Shown here one piece after another: positions 13,819 through 23,486 of a stretch of 46,968 bases of DNA. The position numbers and the translations under genes were made by a program. Each line of letters begins with the position of its first letter. The first letter of the stretch is position 1. The stretch spans positions 1 through 46,968 of the forward strand of contig JBAZLV010000014.1 in assembly GCA_041650055.1 (NCBI GenBank). The letters are read 5' to 3'. A model generated the notes under the pieces. The model had not been told where the DNA came from and made no database searches. It was given only the letters and a program-made list of their open reading frames with translations. The DNA comes from JBAZLV01 sp041650055. Lineage in GTDB: Bacteria > Nitrospirota > UBA9217.

Positions 13819-16293
13819 ATGAAAAAAAATCAGTTTCAAAAAAAGATTGAGGTAGTGAAACTTTTCTTTCTCTTTGTTTGGGAGAAGATTGTTCTCTTCT
13901 GGTCTACCACGCTCCTGCCCTGGCTCAAAGCTCTCACCGTAAAGAAAGCGCTTACAATTATCAGTGTCTCGTTCGCTTGTGGGGTGCTTTTTATCGTCTT
14001 GATGTTCTTTGTCCTGTCGTTCGGTCTGCCTACGGTTGAATCTCTTAAGGATTACAAACCGAGTCCGGGAACCATGATCTTCAGCAATGACGGTCGGGTG
14101 CTCGGTCATATCAGAATTGAAAAGGGAAGTTATGTGCCGCTTTCGCGAGTACCGAAATTTCTCGTCAATGCACTTCTTGCGACCGAAGATCCCCGCTTTT
14201 ATGAACATAAAGGAATTGATTATCGCGGAATTCTACGTGCAGCCATCAGAAACATTATCGCAATCAAAGTTACTCAAGGCGGGAGCACTATTACTCAACA
14301 GCTTACCAAGGTTGTATTTCTCAGTCCCGAACGAAAGTTTAAACGTAAAATAAAAGAGATCATTCTTGCTCGCCGGCTTGAAAAAGAACTGAGCAAAAAA
14401 GAAATTCTGGAATTATATCTTAATAAAATTTACTTCGGTCATGGCGCCTACGGCGTCCAGATGGCTGCGAAAACGTATTTCGGGAAGAATATCTGGGAAA
14501 TCAACCAGGCTGAAGCAGCGCTTTTGGCAGGGCTTCCACGGTCTCCGATGGGGTATTCTCCCTACAGCAACATTGATCTTACCAAGGTCCGGCAGCAGCA
14601 TGTGCTCAAACGAATGACAGCAGAAAACTATATCACGGAAGAGCAGAGCACGAGGATTTACAATCAGCAGCTGCATCTGGAGAATCTGCGGCCGCAGGAA
14701 GAAGTTGCTCCTCATGTGGTAGACCATATCAGAAGATATATTGAAAAAAAATACGGATCAGATATGCTGTATGAAGGAGGATTAAAGGTTTATACGGCGA
14801 TTGACATGGACCTTCAGCGCGCAGCGGTCAATGCGCTCAAAGACGGGCTCCGCGCGCTTGATAAACGCCAGGGTTTCCGTGGCCGGATAGGATTCAAACA
14901 GATTAAATTAATGCCGGTACAAAACGGAGCGCTCCAGGTAATGGTGAAACCGGGCGAAGGATTTGTTGCGCATGTGCTCGCTGTAGGTGATTCGTCCATA
15001 ACGGTCCGTGGACGGGGCATGATTGGTGCCATTATGTATGAAGATATGGCCTGGGCGCTTCTGAAACGGAAAAAGAAAAAAGATGAACCGAATGAATATA
15101 AAAAACCAGCGGAAATCGTACAACCCGGAGATATCATACGGGTTCGTTTAAAGGAATTTGATCGAAAGAAACAGCTTGCTTCCTTTGTTCTCGATCAAAA
15201 ACCGCTTGTGGAAGGCGCTGTTGTCTCAATCGAACCGTATACCGGATATATTCGCGCTCTGGTAGGCGGATATGATTTTGTCGAAGGCGGGTTCAACCGG
15301 GCCATGGATGCACGGAGGCAGCCGGGGTCATCGTTTAAGCCCTTTATTTACGGCGCGGCGCTCGAAAACGGATTTACGCCGGCCTCGATTCTCATGGATC
15401 TCCCGGTTATTTATGAAAAGAGCGATTTTGAGAAAAAAGGCTGGAAACCCACGAATTATGACGACCGGTTTCTCGGACCCATGCGGCTTAGGACAGCTCT
15501 TGCGTTATCCCGCAATGTCGTCACCGTCGGACTGCTTGAAAAAATCGGGTTGAATAAAGCCATTGCATTTGCCCGAAAAGCGGGTATTTCGAGTCCTATC
15601 AGTTATGATTATACGGTGGCGCTCGGATCTTCCGTGGTGACTCCTCTTGAACTTACGTCAGCGTATGCAACATTCGCTTCTCAGGGAGTCCGGACCGAGC
15701 CCATTCTTATTACAAGCATTGTGGACAATACCGGCAAGATGCTCGAAAGTTACGAACCGAAACCTGAAGAGGCGATCAACAAGACTACTGCTTGTCTTGT
15801 AACCAGTCTTTTAAAAAGTGTTGTCGACGAGGGAACCGGCAGAGGAGCGAAGGTGCTGGTAAAGCCGCTTGCCGGGAAAACAGGCACAACCAACAATTAT
15901 ATCGATGCATGGTTTGAAGGATATTCACCCCATATCGTGACTGGTGTGTGGGTGGGATATGACAACCCAAAGGCTTCCCTGGGAGACCGTGAAACCGGAG
16001 CACGGGCCGCGCTCCCGATCTGGATTTCGGTCATGGCCCAGGCCCTTAAGAACAAACCCGCGGATAATTTTCCCCAGACCGATGATATGGTCTTCAAAAA
16101 GATCGATCCTGATACCGGCCTTCTCGCACGCGATAATGCACCTGATGCCATTCTTGACGTATTCCGTCGGGGTACTGAACCGACTCAGTATGCGGATTCC
16201 GTCAAAAAACAGAAAATGGGTTTTTATGATGCAGATCAGGGCATTGTTGAAGTGCAGACCAAAAAAATAAATCCTGAAGAAATAACCGATTAG
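13819..16293 (+). CDS. mrcA: Penicillin-binding protein 1A (bifunctional)
   Basis: 824 residues. A short cytoplasmic N-terminus and one membrane segment (about 46-72) anchor it, followed by a GT51 glycosyltransferase domain with ATEDPRFYEHKGID (catalytic Glu near residue 122) and GGSTITQQL, a central OB-like insert (about 350-450), and a transpeptidase domain with Ser504-x-x-Lys507, SRN 564-566 and KTG 687-689. It polymerises lipid II and cross-links peptidoglycan at the outer face of the inner membrane. The large insert is typical of PBP1A. It has its own promoter and is followed 48 bases later by ileS. Confidence 0.95.
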   Translation: MKKNQFQKKIEVVKLFFLFVWEKIVLFWSTTLLPWLKALTVKKALTIISVSFACGVLFIVLMFFVLSFGLPTVESLKDYKPSPGTMIFSNDGRVLGHIRIEKGSYVPLSRVPKFLVNALLATEDPRFYEHKGIDYRGILRAAIRNIIAIKVTQGGSTITQQLTKVVFLSPERKFKRKIKEIILARRLEKELSKKEILELYLNKIYFGHGAYGVQMAAKTYFGKNIWEINQAEAALLAGLPRSPMGYSPYSNIDLTKVRQQHVLKRMTAENYITEEQSTRIYNQQLHLENLRPQEEVAPHVVDHIRRYIEKKYGSDMLYEGGLKVYTAIDMDLQRAAVNALKDGLRALDKRQGFRGRIGFKQIKLMPVQNGALQVMVKPGEGFVAHVLAVGDSSITVRGRGMIGAIMYEDMAWALLKRKKKKDEPNEYKKPAEIVQPGDIIRVRLKEFDRKKQLASFVLDQKPLVEGAVVSIEPYTGYIRALVGGYDFVEGGFNRAMDARRQPGSSFKPFIYGAALENGFTPASILMDLPVIYEKSDFEKKGWKPTNYDDRFLGPMRLRTALALSRNVVTVGLLEKIGLNKAIAFARKAGISSPISYDYTVALGSSVVTPLELTSAYATFASQGVRTEPILITSIVDNTGKMLESYEPKPEEAINKTTACLVTSLLKSVVDEGTGRGAKVLVKPLAGKTGTTNNYIDAWFEGYSPHIVTGVWVGYDNPKASLGDRETGARAALPIWISVMAQALKNKPADNFPQTDDMVFKKIDPDTGLLARDNAPDAILDVFRRGTEPTQYADSVKKQKMGFYDADQGIVEVQTKKINPEEITD

Positions 16294-16341
16294 TTGCTAT
16301 GCCGCACGGCAAACCCATAATCCCAGAAAGAGGCAGAGTGC

Positions 16342-19125
16342 ATGGATTATAAAACGACCCTGAACCTTCCCAAGACTGAATTCCCCATGAAGGCGAATCT
16401 TAAAGAGCTTGAGCCGCGCATTATTGCGCGCTGGAAGTCTGACGAGCTGTATCATCACATTCAGAAAAAAAATGAAAAAGGACCGGCGTATATTCTCCAT
16501 GACGGTCCGCCGTATGCGAATGGTCATATTCATATCGGACATGCACTAAACAAAATTTTAAAAGATATTATCGTTAAATATAAATCCGCCCACGGTTTTT
16601 GTTCTCCGTATGTTCCAGGCTGGGATTGCCACGGCCTGCCAATCGAGCACCAGGTTCTTAAAAATTTAGGATCCAAAAAAGATACCATGAGCCAGGCGGA
16701 AATCCGGGTTCTCTGCCGGGAGTATGCGACAAAATTTATTTCGATCCAGCGGGACGAATTTCAGCGGCTGGGTGTGTTTGGCGATTGGGAACATCCGTAC
16801 CTTACTATGAATTATCCCTATGAAGCTGCTACTGTGCGTGAACTGGGAAAATTCGTGGGCACGGGCGGCGTGTATAAGGGAAAGAAACCGGTGTATTGGT
16901 GCGGCTTCGATGAGACTGCGCTTGCAGAAGCTGAGGTTGAGTATGCAGACCACGAATCACCCTCAATCTATGTGCGCTTTGATTTCCCCCAGGCCGCAAC
17001 AGTTCTGCCAAGACTTACGGGAAAAAATATCGGCCTTATTATCTGGACAACGACTCCTTGGACCCTGGTTGCAAATCTTGCTGTGGCATTTCATCCCGAG
17101 TTTGACTATGTCGCAATTGAGACCGGCAACAACGTGTTCATTCTGGCTGAAGGGTTGCTCAAGCAATCGATCGAAAAATTCGGGATTACGAACTATACGG
17201 TGTTAGAACAATTCAAAGGGAAGAAGCTCGAAGGCTTGAAGGCACGCCATCCGTTTCTTGATCGCGACTCGCTTGTCATCATGGGCGATCATGTGACGCT
17301 TGAAGCCGGAACCGGGATTGTGCATACGGCCCCTGGCCACGGACAGGAAGACTACGAAGCAGGGCTTCGGTATGGCCTTGAAGTGTATGCTCCGGTGGAT
17401 CATCGGGGAAGATTTACCAAGCAGGCGGGAGTTTTTGCAGATGAACCGGTTCACAAGGCTAATCCGAAAATTATTGAGTTATTGAAAAACAAAGGAGCGC
17501 TTCTCGCTGCAGAAACCATTTCTCACTCGTATCCGCACTGCTGGCGCTGCAAGCATCCGGTCATTTTCCGTGCAACCGAGCAGTGGTTTATCTCTATGCA
17601 AACAAACGATCTGCTTAAAAAAACCATTGAGCAGGTGCATGCGGTGACCTGGGTTCCTGCGTGGGGAAAAGATCGTTTTCTGGGAATGGTGGAAAACAGG
17701 CCTGACTGGTGCATTTCCCGACAGCGGGCATGGGGAGTTCCGATTGTTGCGTTTACATGCAAGGATTGCGGAGAACTGCTCATTGATAAAGCAATTATCG
17801 ATCATGTGGCTTCACTGGTTGAGCAATCGGGCGCAGATGTATGGTTTGCGAAATCAGCTGTTGAATTGCTCCCTGCTTCTACCGTTTGCAAAAAATGCGG
17901 GAAACGCGAGTTCGAGAAGGAGATGGATATTCTCGATGTATGGTTCGATTCCGGAGTAAGTCATGCTGCGGTTTTGAAAGAGCGGTCCGAACTGTCATGG
18001 CCGGCAGATATGTATCTTGAAGGAAGTGACCAGCATCGCGGATGGTTCCAGTCGTCGCTCTTGGCATCCGTGGGCACGACCAACAAAGCGCCCTATCGGA
18101 CCGTCCTGACCCATGGCTTTACGGTGGATGGTGCTGGTAAGAAAATGAGCAAGTCAGCAGGCAATGTTGTGGCGCCTCAGGAAGTGATTGATAAATACGG
18201 TGCCGAGGTGTTGCGGCTCTGGGTCTCAGCAGCAGATTATCGTGACGATATCCGGATTTCGCAGGAAATCCTGACTCATCTTGCCGAAGCCTACCGCCGT
18301 ATCAGGAATACGTGCAGATATTTGCTCGGGAATCTCGCTGACTTTAATCCGGCCGCTGACATGGTGGCTGATAGCGAACTTCTCGAAATTGACCGATGGG
18401 CGCTGCATCGATTGGAAAAACTTATTCAGCGTATTGATACTGCGTATGCTGATTTTGAATTTCATGTTATGTTTCATTCCCTGCATAATTTTTGTGCCGT
18501 GGATATGAGTGCATTCTATCTTGATATTCTGAAAGACCGGCTGTATACCGCACAGTGTTCCTCAATCGAACGGCGCTCCGGTCAGACTGCACTGTACCGG
18601 ATTCTGTCTGCCATGGTACGCCTTATGGCCCCGGTTCTTTCATTCACTGCTGATGAAGTATGGGGATATATTCCCGGGCACGATAAAGCGGCAAGCGTAT
18701 TTCTCGCACCATTTCCAAAAGCCGAAGAACGATATATCGATGAAGACCTTGAAGCACGCTGGACAAAAATGATCGGCGTACGAAGTGAAGTCGCTAAGGT
18801 GCTTGAAGCGCTTCGCCGGGATAAAAAAATCGGTCACTCCCTTGACGCGCGCGTCGTGTTGTATGCAGATCAGGAGTTGTATGCATTTCTTTCGGGCTAT
18901 CAGGATCAGCTTGCATTTATCTTCATTGTTTCCGCTGTTGAAATTGCACGGGAATCTGAAGCTTCCAACGATGTTTTTGCGAGCGATGTTATCAAAGGAC
19001 TGAAAATTTTAGCTGGACCTGCAAAGGGACAGAAATGCGGCCGCTGCTGGATGTACAGCGAAACCGTGGGTACGGTAAAGGATCATCCGGAAATTTGCGC
19101 ACGATGCGCGGCAAATTTAACATGA
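16342..19125 (+). CDS. ileS: Isoleucyl-tRNA synthetase
   Basis: 927 residues, a full-length bacterial class I enzyme. It has the HIGH motif at 64-67, a large CP1 editing domain (GTGIVHTAPGHGQED), KMSKS at 601-605 and a C-terminal zinc finger with two Cys pairs (KCGRCW and CARCA). It charges tRNA-Ile and edits valine. The bacterial-type zinc finger is the one linked to sensitivity to mupirocin in other species. It forms an ileS-lspA pair, a very common bacterial order, with 15 bases between the genes. AGAGGCAG acts as ribosome site. Confidence 0.97.
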   Translation: MDYKTTLNLPKTEFPMKANLKELEPRIIARWKSDELYHHIQKKNEKGPAYILHDGPPYANGHIHIGHALNKILKDIIVKYKSAHGFCSPYVPGWDCHGLPIEHQVLKNLGSKKDTMSQAEIRVLCREYATKFISIQRDEFQRLGVFGDWEHPYLTMNYPYEAATVRELGKFVGTGGVYKGKKPVYWCGFDETALAEAEVEYADHESPSIYVRFDFPQAATVLPRLTGKNIGLIIWTTTPWTLVANLAVAFHPEFDYVAIETGNNVFILAEGLLKQSIEKFGITNYTVLEQFKGKKLEGLKARHPFLDRDSLVIMGDHVTLEAGTGIVHTAPGHGQEDYEAGLRYGLEVYAPVDHRGRFTKQAGVFADEPVHKANPKIIELLKNKGALLAAETISHSYPHCWRCKHPVIFRATEQWFISMQTNDLLKKTIEQVHAVTWVPAWGKDRFLGMVENRPDWCISRQRAWGVPIVAFTCKDCGELLIDKAIIDHVASLVEQSGADVWFAKSAVELLPASTVCKKCGKREFEKEMDILDVWFDSGVSHAAVLKERSELSWPADMYLEGSDQHRGWFQSSLLASVGTTNKAPYRTVLTHGFTVDGAGKKMSKSAGNVVAPQEVIDKYGAEVLRLWVSAADYRDDIRISQEILTHLAEAYRRIRNTCRYLLGNLADFNPAADMVADSELLEIDRWALHRLEKLIQRIDTAYADFEFHVMFHSLHNFCAVDMSAFYLDILKDRLYTAQCSSIERRSGQTALYRILSAMVRLMAPVLSFTADEVWGYIPGHDKAASVFLAPFPKAEERYIDEDLEARWTKMIGVRSEVAKVLEALRRDKKIGHSLDARVVLYADQELYAFLSGYQDQLAFIFIVSAVEIARESEASNDVFASDVIKGLKILAGPAKGQKCGRCWMYSETVGTVKDHPEICARCAANLT

Positions 19126-19140
19126 TAAAAGGTAAGGCAA

Positions 19141-19638
19141 ATGACCGTGATGAAAAATAAATATCGTTTGGTTGGTGTGATCGTGTTTGTGCTCCTGATC
19201 CTCGACCAGGTAACCAAATATCTTGTAGAGACCCGAATACGGCTCTATGAAGTTATTACGATCATTCCGGGTTTTTTTAATCTGACCCATGTCCGAAACA
19301 AAGGAGCGGCGTTCAGCCTGCTCGCGACCACACCGGATGCCTTCCGAGCTCTTTTTTTTATAACTGTCACACTTATCGCAGTAGTTGTTCTTGGCCTGCT
19401 GCTTCGGAAAACAAAACAGGGGAATCTTGTCTGGGCTTTTTCGCTTATTATGGCAGGAGCGCTCGGAAATGCCATTGACCGTGTTCGGTACGGTGAAGTA
19501 ATCGATTTTATTCAATGGTATTATGCATCATTTTACTGGCCTTCCTTCAATGTCGCTGATTCCGCCATTACCATTGGCGTAGGACTTCTCGCCATTGATA
19601 TGATATTTGGAAAAGAAAAAACAGCAAGCGCCAAATAA
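19141..19638 (+). CDS. lspA: Lipoprotein signal peptidase (signal peptidase II)
   Basis: 165 residues with four predicted membrane segments. The two catalytic Asp are in GNAIDRV and FNVADS, both intact, and NKGAAFSL is also characteristic. It removes signal peptides from prolipoproteins after Lgt has added diacylglycerol, and lgt is the next gene. A second ATG at 19150 (MKNKY) could be the start instead. The stop codon lies inside the left arm of an AT-rich repeat (CAAATAACAAAT), so the element seems to have been recruited as the gene end. A lipoprotein with a clear lipobox is encoded at 44115. Confidence 0.95.
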   Translation: MTVMKNKYRLVGVIVFVLLILDQVTKYLVETRIRLYEVITIIPGFFNLTHVRNKGAAFSLLATTPDAFRALFFITVTLIAVVVLGLLLRKTKQGNLVWAFSLIMAGALGNAIDRVRYGEVIDFIQWYYASFYWPSFNVADSAITIGVGLLAIDMIFGKEKTASAK

Positions 19639-19739
19639 CAAATATCAAATAAAATTCAATTACCAAAATTTGACCAACTGTTTGAAATTTTTTTGATATT
19701 GGTGCTTATTTGTCATTTGCAATTTGTAATTTGGAATTT
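19632..19739. repeat. AT-rich imperfect inverted-repeat element B
   Basis: This element fills the lspA-lgt gap. The left arm begins CAAATAACAAATATCAAAT; the right arm read in reverse gives CCAAATTACAAATTGCAAAT and GACAAATAAG. The arms are imperfect inverted copies about 40 bases long. The words CAAATAACAAAT and CAAATTACAAA are shared with the ispA-dxs gap. The element covers the lspA stop and ends 6 bases before the lgt ATG. Confidence 0.6.
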
Positions 19740-19745
19740 ACCACT

Positions 19746-20552
19746 ATGCATCCTGTCCTCTTTGAAATACCTGCCTTCCCAATTGGCTCCTTGAGCATCG
19801 GTCCTCTCCCGATTCGAATGTACGGTCTTATGATCGGAATCGGATTTTTGCTTGCGATGTATTTCATCTATCGTAATGCAAAGAAGGAAGGACTGAATGC
19901 TGACCGCATTCTGGACATGGGAATTTATGTTCTGATCGCGGCAATCATCGGATCGCGCCTTCTTCATGTTCTGACAACCCTGCCTGATTATGCAGACGAT
20001 CCCTGGAGAGTGCTTGCGATCTGGGAAGGAGGGCTGGTATTTTACGGTGGAGTTCTTGCGGCCATTCCCGTGGGCATCTGGTATGTGAGGAGATATGGCC
20101 TTCCCGTATGGAAAACTGCTGATATCATTGCGCCATACGCCGCGCTTGCACATGGTTTTGGGAGGCTTGGCTGTTTTTTTGCCGGTTGTTGTTACGGTGG
20201 GGTATGCAGTGGCCCGCTCTGTGTTACGTTCCATGATCCGCATTCTCTGGCACCACTGGGCGTAGCTCTTTATCCAACGCAGCTTATGGAAGCCCTTGGT
20301 GAATTTCTTATCTTTGGCATGCTTATTCTTCTTCGCCGATATAAAAAATTCGACGGCCAGCTGTTTTGGTTCTATATTCTCTTCTACGCCGTCTTACGCT
20401 TCATTCTTGAATTTTTCAGAGGAGATGAGGTGCGGGGACTGTTCTTTGACGGGCTTGCTTCCACATCTCAGCTCATTGCCATCGCACTTTTTGGTTTTTC
20501 ATTGTTTATGTTATGGAGACTTCGGCATATAGGTGAAACAAATTCTAAATGA
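19746..20552 (+). CDS. lgt: Prolipoprotein diacylglyceryl transferase, copy 1
   Basis: 268 residues from the ATG at 19746; the frame is open upstream through the repeat element but those codons are repeat sequence. Several membrane segments are visible. The Lgt signature is present in a variant form, HGFGRLGCFFAGCCYG, rather than the GRLGNFINGE form of the second copy. The enzyme moves diacylglycerol from phosphatidylglycerol to the lipobox Cys. The lspA-lgt adjacency supports this being the housekeeping copy or a lineage-specific variant. The Cys-rich signature (GCFFAGCC) is seen in one Lgt subgroup. Confidence 0.92.
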   Translation: MHPVLFEIPAFPIGSLSIGPLPIRMYGLMIGIGFLLAMYFIYRNAKKEGLNADRILDMGIYVLIAAIIGSRLLHVLTTLPDYADDPWRVLAIWEGGLVFYGGVLAAIPVGIWYVRRYGLPVWKTADIIAPYAALAHGFGRLGCFFAGCCYGGVCSGPLCVTFHDPHSLAPLGVALYPTQLMEALGEFLIFGMLILLRRYKKFDGQLFWFYILFYAVLRFILEFFRGDEVRGLFFDGLASTSQLIAIALFGFSLFMLWRLRHIGETNSK

Positions 20553-20582
20553 ACACATTGAGGGACCAGTAAGAAACCAATT

Positions 20583-21521
20583 ATGCCGCTCATTACTCAT
20601 ACTGTTACTGAAAACCATGTTGGGAAACGGCTGGATGTTTTTATCGGCCATTATGAGCCACATATTTCCCGAAACAGAATTCAAACTGCAATCAAAAACG
20701 GCCTTGCTCTGGTAAACAGCCGGATTGAAAAGACCGGTTACAAGGTAAAACTCGGAGATTGTATAACACTTGATGTCCCCGAGAGAAAAATCCATAAAGT
20801 CCTGCCAGAACCTATTCCTCTCTTTGTAATCTATGAAGACCCGCACATTATTGTGATCAATAAACCACCCGGACTTGTTGTTCATCCTGCTCCCGGCAAT
20901 TATACCGGAACTTTGGTGAATGCACTGTTGTATCACTATGGGAGTTTGCCGGCGTTAACAGTTAACGGAAAAGGAGCCGAGCGTGCAGGGATTGTTCACC
21001 GGCTTGATAAGGATACTTCCGGCGTTATGGTAATTGCCAGAACACAAGAAACATTACGAGCACTCTCAGCTCAGTTCAAAAACAGGGTCGTGAAAAAACA
21101 GTATCTCGCACTGGTTGCCGGCGTCATTAAAAAAGGCTCCGGGATAATCGAGATCGGGCTTGGCAGGCATGTAAAAGAGCGAAAAAAGATAAGTGTGCAT
21201 ACACACAAAGCACGTGAAGCAGTTACCGGTTTTATCGTAAAAGAACGGTTCAAAAATGCTACGCTCGTTCAAGTGGAGATCAAAACCGGCCGCACGCATC
21301 AGATTCGGGTGCACATGGCACATATCGGATATCCCGTTCTCGGTGACCGGGTGTACGGTGGAGCAAAGGCGGTGAAATTAGGAAATATTGGTATCGAGCG
21401 GCAGATGCTGCATGCGGAATCGCTTTCTATTCTTCATCCCGCCACCGGTCATCCCATGACCTTCAGCGCTCCTCCGCCGGAGGATATGGCAGAGATAATC
21501 GAACAGCTCCGAGCAAAATGA
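20583..21521 (+). CDS. rluD: 23S rRNA pseudouridine synthase, RluD family
   Basis: 312 residues. An S4 domain (about residues 12-70; GKRLDVFIGHY) precedes an RsuA/RluA-type synthase domain with the catalytic Asp in HRLDKDTSG and with GRTHQIRVH further on. It converts uridines to pseudouridines in 23S rRNA (RluD acts on helix 69). It lies 30 bases after lgt and often accompanies lspA in bacteria. The exact target site is inferred from family. It is convergent with pabB and followed by a lone CRISPR-type repeat. Confidence 0.93.
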   Translation: MPLITHTVTENHVGKRLDVFIGHYEPHISRNRIQTAIKNGLALVNSRIEKTGYKVKLGDCITLDVPERKIHKVLPEPIPLFVIYEDPHIIVINKPPGLVVHPAPGNYTGTLVNALLYHYGSLPALTVNGKGAERAGIVHRLDKDTSGVMVIARTQETLRALSAQFKNRVVKKQYLALVAGVIKKGSGIIEIGLGRHVKERKKISVHTHKAREAVTGFIVKERFKNATLVQVEIKTGRTHQIRVHMAHIGYPVLGDRVYGGAKAVKLGNIGIERQMLHAESLSILHPATGHPMTFSAPPPEDMAEIIEQLRAK

Positions 21522-21633
21522 ATTTAAATCATCCTCTTGCTTTTTGTTTTCCCTTGTACTATCCTGATTTCGCATTTCAATGCAACTACGAATAATTCAT
21601 TTCCAGCACGCGCTCATCATAGTCATTCTTTAA

Positions 21634-21662
21634 ATGTTCCCCGCATACGCGGGGATGAACCA
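21634..21662. repeat. Solitary type I-E CRISPR-like repeat
   Basis: The 29 bases beginning ATGTTCCCCGC and ending GGGGATGAACCA match the type I-E repeat plan: GTTCCCCGC, four-base loop ATAC, GCGGGG, then the ATGAACC tail. Only one copy is present. A second copy should occur about 61 bases to either side but does not, and no cas gene is in the window. It lies between convergent rluD and pabB. The 7-bp stem (TCCCCGC/GCGGGGA) has no U-run on either side, so it is not a standard terminator. The rest of the 169-base gap shows nothing else. Confidence 0.7.
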
Positions 21663-21690
21663 CCCTGGCCAGTGTCGTGACGATTCGGCT

Positions 21691-23475
21691 TCATGGTGCG
21701 CTTGTGATTCTCTCTCGCTGAAGCGATATTTCCCACATACCACGCACGGAATTGGCTAGATAGAGTCTAGAACATCGGGGTAAATCCTGTATGGTGATGA
21801 TCTCTTCGGTGATACTACCCTGTTTACGCAGGAAGGAACGGTATGTTCCGGGGAGGAGGCCGGAGCATACAGGAGGAGTCAACAACCGACCTTCGATTTC
21901 CACGACAAGGTTTGCAATACAGGATTCGGTTATCTCCTGCTTCTCATTCCAGAGCAGAACATCGTCAAAGCCGGGGCAATCAGCACGTGCCTCGTCATAT
22001 ATCCGCCGGTAGGTTGTTTTATGGTAGAGAAAGGTGTCTCGAGAATTGACAGGTTTTTCTGCAAGCCGTATGTGGTATGGCTGGCGAAGAGGTAAAAGTC
22101 TTTGAGTCTCGAGGAGAAGCGGATTATCTTTCGGTACCACGACGCGTATTCTATGTGGGTGAGAATGCAGGGTACGTGCTAAACTGTTGAGCTTTTCACG
22201 GATGATTTCAATATCAAGAGAGCGGCAAAAATAGTCGGCTGAATCAGCAAGACGGGACAGGTGATCGTCGAGCAGGAAATACCCCTGGGGGGGCGTCCAA
22301 AGGATTGTCTCCACCAATGCGAAGTTCGGTATTGGCTGGAATAGAATTTTGGTTTTTGTGCGGCACTCCTGTAGTTCGTCAGTCATTTCCGAATCCCAGA
22401 CGATTCCGCCTCCTACGCCGTATTCTGCTCTCCTATTAATTCTGTCCACCAGAACGGTTCTGATAGCTACATTGAATTGTGCTTTGCGTTCGGGGGCAAG
22501 AAAACCGATTGTCCCTGTATAGATTTTTCGAGGTGTATTTTCCAGCTCCGCGATAATTTGCATAGTCCGAATTTTTGGAGCGCCAGTAATCGAGGCTGCC
22601 GGAAACAATGCCTGGAAAATGTCTGTGATGCCTCCTCGGGTTTTGCACGTGATCGTACTTGTCATCTGCCAAAGGGTCGGATATTTTTCAAGGCTGTAAA
22701 GACTGGATGCTTCTACAGTCGCAGTATCGGCAATTTGGCCCATATCATTTCGTACCATGTCGACGATCATACTGTTTTCAGCTCTGTTTTTTTCGGAATG
22801 TACAAGCCAGGTTGCCTGGTGAAGGTCGTCTGCGTGCCACAGTCCCCGTGCAGCCGTTCCTTTCATGGGTTGTGATCGTAATTGTTCAGACATCCACGTG
22901 AAAAAGAGCTCCGGCGAAGCAGAGCATACAGCCCAACGCTCGGTGTTGAGGAAAGCACCATATCCCTCCCCTTGTGCATGAATCATGTGTACAAACAATT
23001 CCCAGGGATCGTCGGAAAAAGGAGCCATAAGACGGAATGAATAGTTTACTTGATAAGTATCGCCGGCCTGGATGTATTCCTTGATCCGGCGGAATGAGGT
23101 CTTATATTCTTCGTCCGAAATGGATGGATTCCAAGAGAGCGGCGTGAAATGTTCTTGCGACAAGAGTGGGAACGTTATGCGCTCAGGTTCTCGATATATG
23201 CCGAACCATAGCAGAGGGAAATCTTCGGGAGATCGGACAACGAGAGCGGGATCGAAAGCCGGCGCGGTTTCGTATGCGATGAATCCCGCAGCATGGAGGT
23301 GGTTAACATTGACCAGATGCTCGATTTCACGTAACGTGCTTACGACCGATTCCACGTCGTATACGGCGTAGATCCGCAGGGGATGATGGAAGAACAACCA
23401 CTGCTTATCGCTTGCGTTATAAAGAAGAACACTGTTTTCATAAGAACTGAACGGCATGGTTGTTTTTCGCAGCAT
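21691..23475 (-). CDS. pabB: Fused aminodeoxychorismate synthase I and aminodeoxychorismate lyase
   Basis: 594 residues from the ATG at 23475; an earlier in-frame TTG overlaps the upstream gene and the ATG at 23457 is possible. The first 370 or so residues are a chorismate-binding domain with the family marks DTYQVNYSF, PMKGTAARG, SEKNRAEN, GAPK and GGGIVWDSE. The remainder is a fold-type IV PLP lyase (PabC), with LDDHLSRL and TESCIANLV. The pair makes 4-aminobenzoate for folate from chorismate, the product of the aro genes at 31040-36599. The glutamine amidotransferase subunit PabA is not seen here. It overlaps nothing; the upstream zinc-ribbon gene ends 12 bases before it. Confidence 0.93.
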   Translation of the reverse strand: MLRKTTMPFSSYENSVLLYNASDKQWLFFHHPLRIYAVYDVESVVSTLREIEHLVNVNHLHAAGFIAYETAPAFDPALVVRSPEDFPLLWFGIYREPERITFPLLSQEHFTPLSWNPSISDEEYKTSFRRIKEYIQAGDTYQVNYSFRLMAPFSDDPWELFVHMIHAQGEGYGAFLNTERWAVCSASPELFFTWMSEQLRSQPMKGTAARGLWHADDLHQATWLVHSEKNRAENSMIVDMVRNDMGQIADTATVEASSLYSLEKYPTLWQMTSTITCKTRGGITDIFQALFPAASITGAPKIRTMQIIAELENTPRKIYTGTIGFLAPERKAQFNVAIRTVLVDRINRRAEYGVGGGIVWDSEMTDELQECRTKTKILFQPIPNFALVETILWTPPQGYFLLDDHLSRLADSADYFCRSLDIEIIREKLNSLARTLHSHPHRIRVVVPKDNPLLLETQRLLPLRQPYHIRLAEKPVNSRDTFLYHKTTYRRIYDEARADCPGFDDVLLWNEKQEITESCIANLVVEIEGRLLTPPVCSGLLPGTYRSFLRKQGSITEEIITIQDLPRCSRLYLANSVRGMWEISLQRERITSAP

Positions 23476-23486
23476 GTTCGTGCTGG

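Noticed and set aside
21638..21655. The CRISPR-like hairpin as an intrinsic terminator for rluD or pabB
   Set aside because: Neither side has a U run and the stem is only 7 bp.
21634..21662. A CRISPR array
   Set aside because: Only one repeat unit is present and none occurs at the expected spacing on either side, so it is reported as a solitary repeat instead.
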